NCBI RefSeq assembly: GCF_042651485.1
Contig: NZ_JBHSDH010000013.1
Span: 1,736,001 to 1,800,000 of the forward strand
Origin: Sphingorhabdus_B arenilitoris
Lineage (GTDB): Bacteria; Pseudomonadota; Alphaproteobacteria; Sphingomonadales; Sphingomonadaceae
DNA length: 64,000 nucleotides
Direction: 5' to 3'
Shown here: positions 34,356 to 42,185 of the stretch, piece by piece
Layout of the letters: every line of letters begins with the position of its first letter
Position numbering within the stretch: position 1 is the first letter of the stretch
Translations under genes and position numbers: made by a program
Notes under the pieces: generated by a model
What the model saw: only the letters and a program-made list of their open reading frames with translations
Told to the model about the DNA's origin: nothing
The model's database searches: none

Positions 34356-35204
34356 TTACCCCGGCACTTTCCATACCACCCGGCTGTCATAGCTGCCGGT
34401 GGTTTCCAAGCCGTTTGCGCCGCGTGCGGGGGTAAAACGGGCGCGGCGGGTCATGGCGGTGCAGGTCGCTGCATCCAGATCGGCATGGCCGCTGCTGCTG
34501 GTTATCTCACAATTGTCGACCCGGCCATCTGACCCGATGGTCAGGCGAAAGGATGTCGTGCCTTCGCGCCGGTCGCGCAGGGCGCTGCTAGGATAATCGC
34601 GCATTTCAATCCAGCTGCCTGGGCTACCCTTTGGCTTTGCTTCGGTAACAGCGGCTGCGGAAATGGTTTCAAACCCCGCCGATGCCGCCGCCGTGCTGGC
34701 GCTTGCGGTAGAGCCCGAGCCTCCGCTGCGCAGCTCGTCAAGGCAGCTTTGCGCCACCGCCAGCGCAGCCGAACTGCCGCCAAGCGATATATCGGCGAGC
34801 GTCAGGCCGTTTACGGTGATGGAAAGCCTTTTGCCCCGGCGCAAATCGGCTTCCAAATCGCTGCTGAAAACGATGATCATACCCCGGCCGGGATAGGCGG
34901 AAAGCGGCGCGACATTCATCACCCCGCCATAGCTTTGCCCGTCAATTTCGATGCGGGTCGATGCCTCCCACCCATTGCCCAATGCCCAGCTGAGATTATT
35001 CGCCTGAAGATAGATATTCCCATCCAGCCGTTTCAAAATCACGACCTCTGTTCCAGGTCCTGCAAATTCGCTGGAATATAGGCCGCAGCTATTTTCGCCG
35101 CTGCTGACATACCAGCCGCTGACATTGCCCCAATCGCGGGCGGCGGCGGGGGATAGGGGGATGGCGAGCAAGGCAGCCGCCAAAATCAGGGGTGATATCT
35201 TCAT
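34356..35204 (-). CDS. Secreted protein with TonB-C-like domain and conserved cysteines
   Basis: This 282-residue exported protein (signal MKISPLILAAALLAIPLSPAAARD) has an N-terminal domain of unknown type with Cys39 and a beta-rich pattern. A Ser/Ala-rich linker (about 160-180) follows, then a TonB-C-like domain: GSWIEMRDYPSSALRDRREGTTSFRLTIGSDGRV, then a cysteine pair in NCEITSSSG and TCTAMTRRARF. No membrane anchor or Pro-rich spacer is present, so it is not a classical TonB. A paralogous domain is encoded right after murA. Role unknown; a periplasmic interaction partner is likely. Confidence 0.8.
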   Translation of the reverse strand: MKISPLILAAALLAIPLSPAAARDWGNVSGWYVSSGENSCGLYSSEFAGPGTEVVILKRLDGNIYLQANNLSWALGNGWEASTRIEIDGQSYGGVMNVAPLSAYPGRGMIIVFSSDLEADLRRGKRLSITVNGLTLADISLGGSSAALAVAQSCLDELRSGGSGSTASASTAAASAGFETISAAAVTEAKPKGSPGSWIEMRDYPSSALRDRREGTTSFRLTIGSDGRVDNCEITSSSGHADLDAATCTAMTRRARFTPARGANGLETTGSYDSRVVWKVPG

Positions 35205-35332
35205 ATCGCCCGCGAATAACCCAAGCCGTTTATCGTTACAAGCACCGCCGCGAATCGATGCGGTAAAGCGCGATATGAACGCTTGTTTTTACGGCCACTT
35301 GCACGGGCGCTGAATCCCGCTAAATACAGGCG

Positions 35333-36616
35333 ATGGACAAGATAATCGTACGCGGCGGCAACCCGCTTAAAGGCCAAATCCCGATCAGCGGCGCAAAAAA
35401 CAGCGCGCTTACCCTGCTGCCCTGCGCCTTGTTAACCGACGAGCCGGTGACGCTGCGCAACTTGCCCCGCCTTGCGGATATTGACGGGTTTCAGCATTTG
35501 ATGAACCAGTTTGGCGTATCGACCAGCATCGCGGGCGCGCGCCCCGAAGATTTCGGCCGGGTGATGACGCTGCAAGCCACCCGGATGACCAGCAATGTCG
35601 CGCCCTATGATCTGGTGCGCAAAATGCGCGCGTCCATCCTGGTGCTCGGGCCATTGCTGGCCCGCACGGGCGAGGCGACCGTATCGCTGCCCGGCGGATG
35701 TGCCATCGGCAACCGGCCCATCGACCTGCATTTGAAAGCGTTGGAAGCGTTTGGCGCAAAGATTGAAGTCGCCGCAGGTTATGTGAAGGCGACCGCGCCA
35801 TCGGGCGGCCTTCCCGGCGGCAAATTTACTTTCCCCGTTGTGTCGGTGGGCGCGACCGAAAATGCGATCATGGCCGCCGTCTTGGCCAAGGGCACCTGTG
35901 AGCTGAAAAATGCGGCGCGCGAGCCGGAGATTGTCGATCTGTGCAATCTGCTGGTCGCGATGGGGGCGGAGATTGAGAATATCGGACGCGGCAATTTGGT
36001 CATCCACGGCAAAGACCGGCTGCACGGCGCGACCTACCGCGTGATGAGCGACCGGATTGAAGCGGGCAGCTATGCCTGCGCCGCAGCGATGACCGGGGGT
36101 GACGTTGAACTGCTCGGCGCGAATGAGGAAGAAATGGGCGCGACCGTCGCCGCGTTGCGCGAAGCGGGCGTGCTGGTTGAAGAAACCAAAAATGGCCTGC
36201 GCGTTGCGGCACAGGGCAAAATGCGCGCGATCACGCTGACCACCGCGCCCTATCCCGGCTTTGCCACCGATATGCAGGCGCAGTTTATGGCGATGCTGTG
36301 CATGGCAGAGGGCACCAGTGTGCTGACCGAAACGATATTCGAAAACCGCTATATGCACGTGCCCGAGCTAAACCGCATGGGCGCGCATATCGAAACCAAG
36401 GGCCGCACCGCGATTGTCCATGGCATCAAAGGCTTCACCGGCGCCCCCGTCATGGCCACCGACCTGCGCGCCTCGATGAGCCTGGTGATGGCAGGTCTAG
36501 TCGCCGAGGGCGAAACCGAAGTGTCGCGGCTCTACCATCTCGACCGAGGATACGAGCGGCTGGAGGAAAAGCTGGCCATGGTCGGCGCAGACGTGGAGCG
36601 TGTGGGGGCGGATTGA
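35333..36616 (+). CDS. murA: UDP-N-acetylglucosamine 1-carboxyvinyltransferase
   Basis: This 427-residue cytosolic enzyme commits UDP-GlcNAc to peptidoglycan synthesis by transferring enolpyruvate from PEP. The N-terminus MDKIIVRGGNPLKGQIPISGAKNSALTLLPCALL is typical. LPGGCAIGNRPIDLHLKALE has the catalytic Cys123 (the fosfomycin target), and TAPYPGFATDMQAQFMAML and DLRASMSLVMAGL follow. Length is normal. The next gene begins 6 bp later. Confidence 0.96.
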   Translation: MDKIIVRGGNPLKGQIPISGAKNSALTLLPCALLTDEPVTLRNLPRLADIDGFQHLMNQFGVSTSIAGARPEDFGRVMTLQATRMTSNVAPYDLVRKMRASILVLGPLLARTGEATVSLPGGCAIGNRPIDLHLKALEAFGAKIEVAAGYVKATAPSGGLPGGKFTFPVVSVGATENAIMAAVLAKGTCELKNAAREPEIVDLCNLLVAMGAEIENIGRGNLVIHGKDRLHGATYRVMSDRIEAGSYACAAAMTGGDVELLGANEEEMGATVAALREAGVLVEETKNGLRVAAQGKMRAITLTTAPYPGFATDMQAQFMAMLCMAEGTSVLTETIFENRYMHVPELNRMGAHIETKGRTAIVHGIKGFTGAPVMATDLRASMSLVMAGLVAEGETEVSRLYHLDRGYERLEEKLAMVGADVERVGAD

Positions 36617-36622
36617 GATAGT

Positions 36623-37465
36623 ATGAATGATAAACTGCCTATTTTTATATATTTGATGGCGGTTATATCGCAAGACACAACAGATATGCCGCCAAGGCCA
36701 CCGGCGCCGCCCGCCCCCGCGCCGCGCCCTGTGATGACCAAATCGGAATGCACCCCCTATTGCACCGTGGAAATACCGGACCAAAGGCGGCCTGTTACAC
36801 CTATCAGCAATCCGGGCCGATGGGTGATGACGAATGATTATCCGATTCTTGCTTTGCGTGAGGAATTGCAAGGCAAAACCTTCTTTTCTCTGTCGGTCGA
36901 AAAATCGGGGAAGATCACGCAATGCGCGATTACCCGTTCCAGCGGTGTTCAAATATTGGATGAAACCGCTTGCAACAATGTCACGAGGCGTGCCCGGTTA
37001 CAGCCTGCGTTGGATGATCTGGGTAATCCAATTGAAGGAAGTTATAATAGCGCAGTTGCTTGGGCCATCCCGAATAATGTCGGAAGCGTCACGAATGCAG
37101 GAAATACGGTAGATTATCCGGCGACGCCAGCAAATGCACCGGCCAGTTGGGTCCGCAATAATGCTTGGATGAATGAATCGAGTTATCAGTTAAAGCCCGA
37201 TGAAAAATACCAAAAAGTCCAAATTTTGGTGAAGCTAACGGTCGATAAGACGGGCACAGTGGTCAAATGCACTCGCGAAGATAGGCATAGCCCTTATCCT
37301 CAACCCTCAGCTGCGTTTAAGAACCAAGCAAATTGCGAGCAAATTAAAAATAACGCCCGGTTTAACCCCTTGGGTGAAGATCAGTTAGGGTTGCTCTCTG
37401 ACAAAAAGGGAATGCGCTATTTTCTGGCGCATGTCGATGCCAAGATTGTCAGAAAAGTCTTTTAG
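36623..37465 (+). CDS. Exported protein with two TonB-C-like modules, six bases after murA
   Basis: This 280-residue protein begins with a short hydrophobic stretch (KLPIFIYLMAVIS) and a Pro-rich segment (PPRPPAPPAPAPRP). A TonB-C-like module follows (about 60-150: GRWVMTNDYPILALREELQGKTFFSLSVEKSGKI, then QCAITRSSG and ACNNVTRRARL), then a second, more degenerate one (about 165-280: ASWVRNNAWM, KLTVDKTGTVVKCTRED, NCEQIKNNARFNP). The cysteine pattern matches the protein at 34.4-35.2 kb on the other side of murA. It appears cotranscribed with murA. The function is unknown. Confidence 0.75.
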   Translation: MNDKLPIFIYLMAVISQDTTDMPPRPPAPPAPAPRPVMTKSECTPYCTVEIPDQRRPVTPISNPGRWVMTNDYPILALREELQGKTFFSLSVEKSGKITQCAITRSSGVQILDETACNNVTRRARLQPALDDLGNPIEGSYNSAVAWAIPNNVGSVTNAGNTVDYPATPANAPASWVRNNAWMNESSYQLKPDEKYQKVQILVKLTVDKTGTVVKCTREDRHSPYPQPSAAFKNQANCEQIKNNARFNPLGEDQLGLLSDKKGMRYFLAHVDAKIVRKVF

Positions 37466-37487
37466 GCGCAGCTCTCAGGCGCAGCTC

Positions 37488-38201
37488 TTAAATCTTCTTC
37501 GTCATCGCAAAGCGCCTTAGCTGCTCCGCGCCGATCGTAACCGTCTCTTCCTGCGTTACCGTAAATCCCTCCCTTTCAAAGGCGGGCCGCGCGGCGAGGC
37601 TGGCATGGGTGGTCAGCCGCGTAATCCCTGCGCCGAGCGCCCGCGCTTCTATCCAGCCATAGAGCGCCGCGAAAATACCCTGCCCGCGATACTGCGGCAA
37701 GATATAGGCGAAATCGACATAGCCTAGTGACGCATCATCCTGCGGCTCCAGACTCATAAATCCGGCGGTATGGCCCGCTATATCCGCAATGACGATATGC
37801 TGGCGGCAAAGCCGCGCATTCCATTCATCGCCCTGCCTTGGCTCCGGCATCCATGCGCGGCGCTGCGCTTCACTATACGGGCTGGGCAACGCGTGGACGG
37901 CATCATACATGATCTGGCCCAAGGCAGGGTAATCGGACTTTGCGGCCCAGCGCAGACGCGGCCCTGCCGCTGCGCCCTGTTTCGCCACCAACCAAACCCG
38001 CACCGCGCTTGCCAGCCCCGGCGGGGTTGCGCTTTTGATGCGTTCGGCGTCAATCTGCGCGACCAATGCATTGACCGCTATTCCGCGGGCCTCAGCGGCG
38101 GATTTCAGCATATCCCAAAATAGCGGCTCCAGGCTGATGCTAGTTTGATGCCCGTTTATGGTCACGCTGCGTTTGACGGGGGGGTGATAATGATCGGCCA
38201 T
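37488..38201 (-). CDS. Ribbon-helix-helix domain fused to a GNAT acetyltransferase
   Basis: Residues 8-73 of this 237-residue protein (KRSVTINGHQTSISLEPLFWDMLKSAAEARGIAVNALVAQIDAER, then SAVRVWLV) are the alphaproteobacterial RHH_4-type ribbon-helix-helix domain, normally a protein of its own. Residues about 82-237 are a GNAT domain: PYSEAQRRAWMP (the YS..Q..AW pattern of YafP-like members), FMSLEP, YVDFAYILPQYRGQGIFAALYGWIEA with acetyl-CoA loop QYRGQG, and a C-terminal FEREGF. One uninterrupted frame encodes both. The acetyl acceptor and any DNA target are unknown. Confidence 0.82.
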   Translation of the reverse strand: MADHYHPPVKRSVTINGHQTSISLEPLFWDMLKSAAEARGIAVNALVAQIDAERIKSATPPGLASAVRVWLVAKQGAAAGPRLRWAAKSDYPALGQIMYDAVHALPSPYSEAQRRAWMPEPRQGDEWNARLCRQHIVIADIAGHTAGFMSLEPQDDASLGYVDFAYILPQYRGQGIFAALYGWIEARALGAGITRLTTHASLAARPAFEREGFTVTQEETVTIGAEQLRRFAMTKKI

Positions 38202-38312
38202 AGCGCGTATCTATTGCCGCCACTGGCAAAAGCCTACAAAATTTTTGGGGTGGATAGCAGCGGTTCAGCATCCTAAACTCTGCGTCCAGTTTCCAACAGA
38301 GCGAGTGCGATC

Positions 38313-39110
38313 ATGGCGGACGGTTATCAATCACTTACCGATAAGGAAAAGGATACGTTGCGCCTGTTACTGCGCGGGTATGATGCCAAATCCATTGCGC
38401 GGCATTTTGAATTATCGGTCCATACGGTGAATGAACGGCTGCGCAATGCGCGGCAGAAAATGGCGGTATCGAGCAGCCGCGAAGCCGCGCGTCAGCTCTT
38501 AAAGGCCGAGGGCAACACCCCCCAAAATGTTGCGGACAAGATAATAGGGGAAGCCAATAACGCTGCCGATGCCGCAGATATGGCGCTGCCCGGTGGCGCA
38601 AGGAAACCGGGCCATATGCTTTCCCTTGCGATCATAGGAGGTTTGACCATGTCATTCATTTTAGCCGCATTTGCCTTAACCACGCTGTCGCCGGAAACAT
38701 TGCCGGCAAGTGCAGATAAGGCCGCCCAAACCGCGCCGCAGGACGTAGCCACTCCGGCCGCCGCAACCGAAAATGAAACCATATTGGCGGCGCGGCAATG
38801 GCTCGCGCTGGTCGACGCCCATGATTGGGCCGCGACTTACGCAGCCAGTGGGAAACAATTTCGGGAGCAAAATACGAAGGAAAAATTTGCCGAGGTGGCC
38901 CAATCGGTGCAGCCGAAATTGGGCGCGACATTATCGCGGACATTTCAGTCGCAGGAATTTGTCCCCGCCCCGCCGTCTGGATATGAAATGGTGAAATTCC
39001 GCACGCAATTTGCGGCAAAGCCCGACACGGTGGAGACGCTTGCGCTAAGCCAAGAGGACGGAAAATGGCGAGTGGTGGGATATTGGCTGAATTTTGATGG
39101 TCAGCTATAG
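38313..39110 (+). CDS. LuxR-type HTH membrane protein with DUF4019 domain
   Basis: The 265 residues begin with a cytoplasmic LuxR/GerE helix-turn-helix (about 7-60: LTDKEKDTLRLLLRGYDAKSIARHFELSVHTVNERLRNARQKMAV). A linker follows, then one membrane segment (MLSLAIIGGLTMSFILAAFALTTL, about 105-128) and a C-terminal DUF4019 domain (about 150-265: AARQWLALVDAHDWAATYAASGKQFRE, then GYEMVKFRTQFAAKP, ending KWRVVGYWLNFDG). This suggests a transmembrane one-component regulator sensing something outside the cytoplasm. Its targets are unknown. Confidence 0.85.
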   Translation: MADGYQSLTDKEKDTLRLLLRGYDAKSIARHFELSVHTVNERLRNARQKMAVSSSREAARQLLKAEGNTPQNVADKIIGEANNAADAADMALPGGARKPGHMLSLAIIGGLTMSFILAAFALTTLSPETLPASADKAAQTAPQDVATPAAATENETILAARQWLALVDAHDWAATYAASGKQFREQNTKEKFAEVAQSVQPKLGATLSRTFQSQEFVPAPPSGYEMVKFRTQFAAKPDTVETLALSQEDGKWRVVGYWLNFDGQL

Positions 39111-39113
39111 GGC

Positions 39114-39149
39114 AAAAAAAAGGAGCGCCGGCATGGTGATCCGGCGCTC
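39114..39149 (-). terminator. Rho-independent terminator of the GH16 gene
   Basis: On the minus strand GAGCGCCGG and CCGGCGCTC form a perfect 9-bp stem with a 9-base loop, followed by CC and eight Ts. It starts 22 bp after the GH16 stop and also overlaps the 3' side of the HTH/DUF4019 gene. Confidence 0.93.
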
Positions 39150-39171
39150 ATAGAGACGCAGTGACGCGCGC

Positions 39172-39891
39172 TTATTTGTACACTTCAACCTTGTCATATT
39201 TGGCCTGACCGCCGCCGCCGGTATGTTCGCCCAAAAAGCCGACGCCGGAGGCGCTGTTGTCGCTATACCAATGGTTCATGAACAGGTTCATATTGTTGGA
39301 GATGGAAACATTGGCGGTGCGGTAATTATTCTCTTTCCCGTCCGATCCGACCCAAAACCAGCGGATGGTATTTGCCCGCCATTCAAAACCCAATTGCACT
39401 AGGCCAGCGCCAAGGTTGAACTGCTTCACATTTTTGCCGCCATTATCGCTGCCTTTGACGAAATAATTGGTATGCAATGTCTTGCCGCCGTTGATGATTT
39501 CTATGTCAATTTCATAATGGTTGGTGGCCCCGCCAGTGGTGCCCGTATAAAGAAAAAAGCTGGTATTTCCGCCGGCAAAGGTGCTGGGCGTCACGCGGAC
39601 CAGATATTTGCCATATTTGAAATCGGACTTCACACTTTTGACTTCGGCGCATTTGTCGGTGTTTGGGTTGACGTTCAAAATCAAATTCCCACCGCTTTTC
39701 CAAACTTCGCTCGTGGCAAAGGTGCAGCCGAAGGGCGAACCATTATTCTGTGTCGATACGGTCCATTTTGTTGAATCAGGACCGCCCGTTCCCGAAAAAT
39801 CATCGACCAGCAGCGCTTGCCCGAAAGCCGTTGATGACATCGTTGTCATGGCGACAAGCGCGGCAGTGACGCATTTTTTCGATATACGCAT
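39172..39891 (-). CDS. Secreted GH16 beta-glucanase (lichenase-like)
   Basis: This 239-residue endo-acting glycosidase has a signal peptide (MRISKKCVTAALVAMTTMSSTAFGQA). The beta-jelly-roll carries the GH16 active-site motif ExDxE in HYEIDIEIINGG (nucleophile and acid/base Glu), the upstream YGKYLVRVTPS block, and FMNHWYSDN near the C-terminus. It should cut beta-1,3- or mixed beta-1,3/1,4-glucans outside the cell, producing oligosaccharides that a GH3 enzyme such as the one at 11.5-14.1 kb could finish. Start 39891 is set by GGAGAG eight bases upstream; a start five codons earlier overlaps that site. Confidence 0.88.
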   Translation of the reverse strand: MRISKKCVTAALVAMTTMSSTAFGQALLVDDFSGTGGPDSTKWTVSTQNNGSPFGCTFATSEVWKSGGNLILNVNPNTDKCAEVKSVKSDFKYGKYLVRVTPSTFAGGNTSFFLYTGTTGGATNHYEIDIEIINGGKTLHTNYFVKGSDNGGKNVKQFNLGAGLVQLGFEWRANTIRWFWVGSDGKENNYRTANVSISNNMNLFMNHWYSDNSASGVGFLGEHTGGGGQAKYDKVEVYK

Positions 39892-39966
39892 ATTCTCTCT
39901 CCTCATTTTTCAAGAACCGGCCAAATCTCCTCAAAAAATGAACCGGTGCGCCGTAATCGCGAAATA

Positions 39967-39980
39967 TGACAAGGTTGTCA
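39967..39980. promoter_or_regulatory. Dyad TGACA-N4-TGTCA upstream of the GH16 gene
   Basis: TGACAAGGTTGTCA has perfect 6-bp arms around GG, 76 bp before the GH16 start, and includes a minus-strand TTGACA that could be a -35 box. The same TGACA-N4-TGTCA arrangement occurs in front of the first CYP153 gene at 57325. This is a possible TetR-type operator. Confidence 0.45.
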
Positions 39981-40092
39981 AATCTATTTTTGCAGTTTTG
40001 TGACAAATATCGAGGCGAAAGAGTTATTATATAATGACGGCAGTGGATTCTGCCGCATTTATGGAAAGCCTGTAGCCTTTCGCTCTACCGCT

Positions 40093-40998
40093 CTAATGCT
40101 TCCGTCCGAAATCGGGCGCATCGTCATCTTGCCCCTGTTCCACGATTGAGCGGCGAATATCGCGGGTGCGGGTGAACAACGCCTCTAAATCCTCGCCCTT
40201 GTCATAACGGATTGCCCGTTGCAGCGCGGTCAAATCCTCGCTGAACCGTTGCAGCATTTCCAGCACCGCTTCCTTATTCGACAAAAACACATCGCGCCAC
40301 ATCACGGGATCGGACGCGGCAATCCGGGTAAAGTCGCGAAAACCCCCGGCGCTATATTTAATCACTTCGCTTTGCGTTACCTCGCCCAAATCATCGGCGG
40401 TGCCGACAATGGTATAGGCGATCAAATGCGGCAAATGGCTGGTGATGGCGAGCACCATATCATGATGCCGCGCGTCCATAATCTCGACATCCGCGCCCAG
40501 CCGTTGCCAAAAAATGCGCAGCTTTTCGGTCGCGGCGCTCGGCGCGTCGGCGGGCGGTGTCAAAATGCACCAGCGCCCTTGAAACAGCGTAGCAAACCCG
40601 GCCTCTGGACCGCTTTTTTCGGTGCCCGCCACGGGATGCGCCGGGATAATAACTGCGCCCGGCAACGCAGCGGAAAGCGCGCTCAGCACGCTTTGTTTGC
40701 AGCTGCCGACATCGCTGACAACTGCATCTGCGGGCAAATCAGCGGCAAATTCTGCCGCGACCGCGCCCATAGCGCCCACCGGCACGGCGAGCAGCACGAG
40801 GTCGGCATCTATGACGGCGGTCCCGGCATGACCTGCAATGTCATCGCAAAAGCCAAGCGGCCGGGCCCGTTCGCGCACACCTGTATCACTGTCATAGCCG
40901 GTGACCCGCACCGTGGGCATATTCGCCTTAATCGCGCGGGCAACGGACGAGCCGATCAAGCCAAGGCCGATGATGGTGATCCGAGCGAAAGGCAGCAT
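40093..40998 (-). CDS. tyrA: Prephenate/arogenate (cyclohexadienyl) dehydrogenase
   Basis: This 301-residue NAD(P)-dependent enzyme of tyrosine synthesis has an N-terminal Rossmann ITIIGLGLIGSSVARAIK, DLVLLAVPVGAMG, and HPVAGTEKSGPEAG (the TyrA substrate-site block with the conserved His). A helical dimerisation domain follows with HDMVLAITSHLPHLIAYTIV and GGFRDFTRIA, typical of TyrA. The ATG shares its A with the hisC stop (TGATG), so the pair is coupled. The choice between prephenate and arogenate cannot be made from sequence alone. Confidence 0.93.
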   Translation of the reverse strand: MLPFARITIIGLGLIGSSVARAIKANMPTVRVTGYDSDTGVRERARPLGFCDDIAGHAGTAVIDADLVLLAVPVGAMGAVAAEFAADLPADAVVSDVGSCKQSVLSALSAALPGAVIIPAHPVAGTEKSGPEAGFATLFQGRWCILTPPADAPSAATEKLRIFWQRLGADVEIMDARHHDMVLAITSHLPHLIAYTIVGTADDLGEVTQSEVIKYSAGGFRDFTRIAASDPVMWRDVFLSNKEAVLEMLQRFSEDLTALQRAIRYDKGEDLEALFTRTRDIRRSIVEQGQDDDAPDFGRKH

Positions 40999-42095
40999 CA
41001 GCGCGCACGTTCCAATATCGCCCGCAGCGCGTTCATGACACCGCGATTTTCCTCTTCGGTCCCGATCGTGATACGCAGCGCATGACCAAGTCCTTGTCCG
41101 GCAAGCCGCCGCACGACATAGCCTGCCTCTATCAATTCGCGGTCGGCGGTTTCGGCGGATACAGCGCCGTCAAATATCACCAGCACAAAATTCGCCGCCG
41201 ACGGAATGGCGCGCAGGCCGTGATTGGCCAGCGATGCGATTTGATCATTCATCCATGCGAGCCATTTGGTATTATGCTCCCGGCTCTTCACCACGAAATC
41301 CTGATCGGCCAGCGCCGCAATGGCGGCAGCCTGGCCCGCGCTTGTCACATTAAACGGCCCGCGTATCCGGTTGAGCGTGTCGATCATCCCGCTCGCGCCA
41401 TAGGCCCAGCCTATGCGTTCGGCGGCCAAGCCGTAAATTTTCGAAAAGGTCCGCGTGACCAGCACATTGTCGTGGCGGCGAGCAAGGTCAAAAGCCGCAG
41501 GGCCATCATTGGTCAGATATTCGCCATAAGCCTGATCCAAAACCAATATGACATCGGATGGCAATGCGGCATGCAGCCGCTCAATCTCGCTATCGGGTGT
41601 ATAGGTTCCCGTGGGATTGTTGGGGTTGGCAAGATAGACCAGCCGCGTCTTTTCATTCACCAACGAGAGCAGCGCATCGACGTCGGTCGCATAATTCGCG
41701 TCCGGTGCCATAACAACTTCGGCGCCAATTTTGCGCGTTGCAATTTCATAAACAGAAAAGCCATAGCGGACATGGATAATCTCATCCCCCAAACCGGCAT
41801 AGCCCGCCGCGATCAGGTTCAGCAGCTCGTCCGATCCCGTGCCGCACACGATCCGTTCCGCCTCAAGCCCATAGGTTTCGGCAAGCTTTGCTCTTAATGC
41901 GCCGCTTCCCGGATCGGGATAGCGGGCCACGCCGCCGGCCTGTGCCGCGAGCGCCGCGCTGGCATGAGGGCTGCATCCCAATGGGTTTTCATTGGCCGAT
42001 AATTTGATCAGCGCGCGGCCATCATCGGCCTTTGCCTTGCCGGGCGTATAGGCATGGATCGCCGAAATATAGTCTTTGGGCTTGGGTATAGTCAT
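40998..42095 (-). CDS. hisC: Histidinol-phosphate / aromatic aminotransferase
   Basis: This 365-residue PLP enzyme of fold type I has LSANENPLGCSP near the N-terminus, GTGSDELLNLI, YLANPNNPTGTYTP and VLDQAYGEY. TRTFSKIYGLAAERIGWAYG carries the PLP lysine, and an R-rich C-terminus follows (LRITIGTEEEN). In alphaproteobacteria HisC-like enzymes beside tyrA often also transaminate prephenate or phenylpyruvate. Pairing with tyrA supports a role in aromatic amino acids as well as histidine. It is divergent from metX across a 90-bp gap. Confidence 0.92.
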   Translation of the reverse strand: MTIPKPKDYISAIHAYTPGKAKADDGRALIKLSANENPLGCSPHASAALAAQAGGVARYPDPGSGALRAKLAETYGLEAERIVCGTGSDELLNLIAAGYAGLGDEIIHVRYGFSVYEIATRKIGAEVVMAPDANYATDVDALLSLVNEKTRLVYLANPNNPTGTYTPDSEIERLHAALPSDVILVLDQAYGEYLTNDGPAAFDLARRHDNVLVTRTFSKIYGLAAERIGWAYGASGMIDTLNRIRGPFNVTSAGQAAAIAALADQDFVVKSREHNTKWLAWMNDQIASLANHGLRAIPSAANFVLVIFDGAVSAETADRELIEAGYVVRRLAGQGLGHALRITIGTEEENRGVMNALRAILERAR

Positions 42096-42123
42096 GCCGG
42101 CGGCATAGCCGTGATTGCACAGG

Positions 42124-42149
42124 AATCCAATATTCTAATCCAATATTCT
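42124..42149. repeat. Perfect 13-bp tandem duplication in the hisC/metX promoter gap
   Basis: AATCCAATATTCT occurs twice head to tail (42124-42136 and 42137-42149), with a further ATTGTAT. It is AT-rich and lies 28-91 bp from both starts, so it could be tandem regulator sites or duplicated -10-like sequence (TATTCT). Confidence 0.8.
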
Positions 42150-42185
42150 ATTGTATCGCCGCCTTGGCCTGATAATGGATTGGAC

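Noticed and set aside
37488..38201. RHH-GNAT protein as a classical two-gene toxin-antitoxin system
   Set aside because: It is one frame, the RHH domain is the RHH_4 type rather than DUF1778, and the GNAT resembles YafP rather than TacT; kept only as a speculative comparison.
42096..42185. SAM-II or SAM/SAH riboswitch upstream of metX, as in other alphaproteobacteria
   Set aside because: The gap is only 90 bp and shows a 13-bp tandem duplication rather than the pseudoknot pattern of those riboswitches; no matching conserved core could be found by eye.
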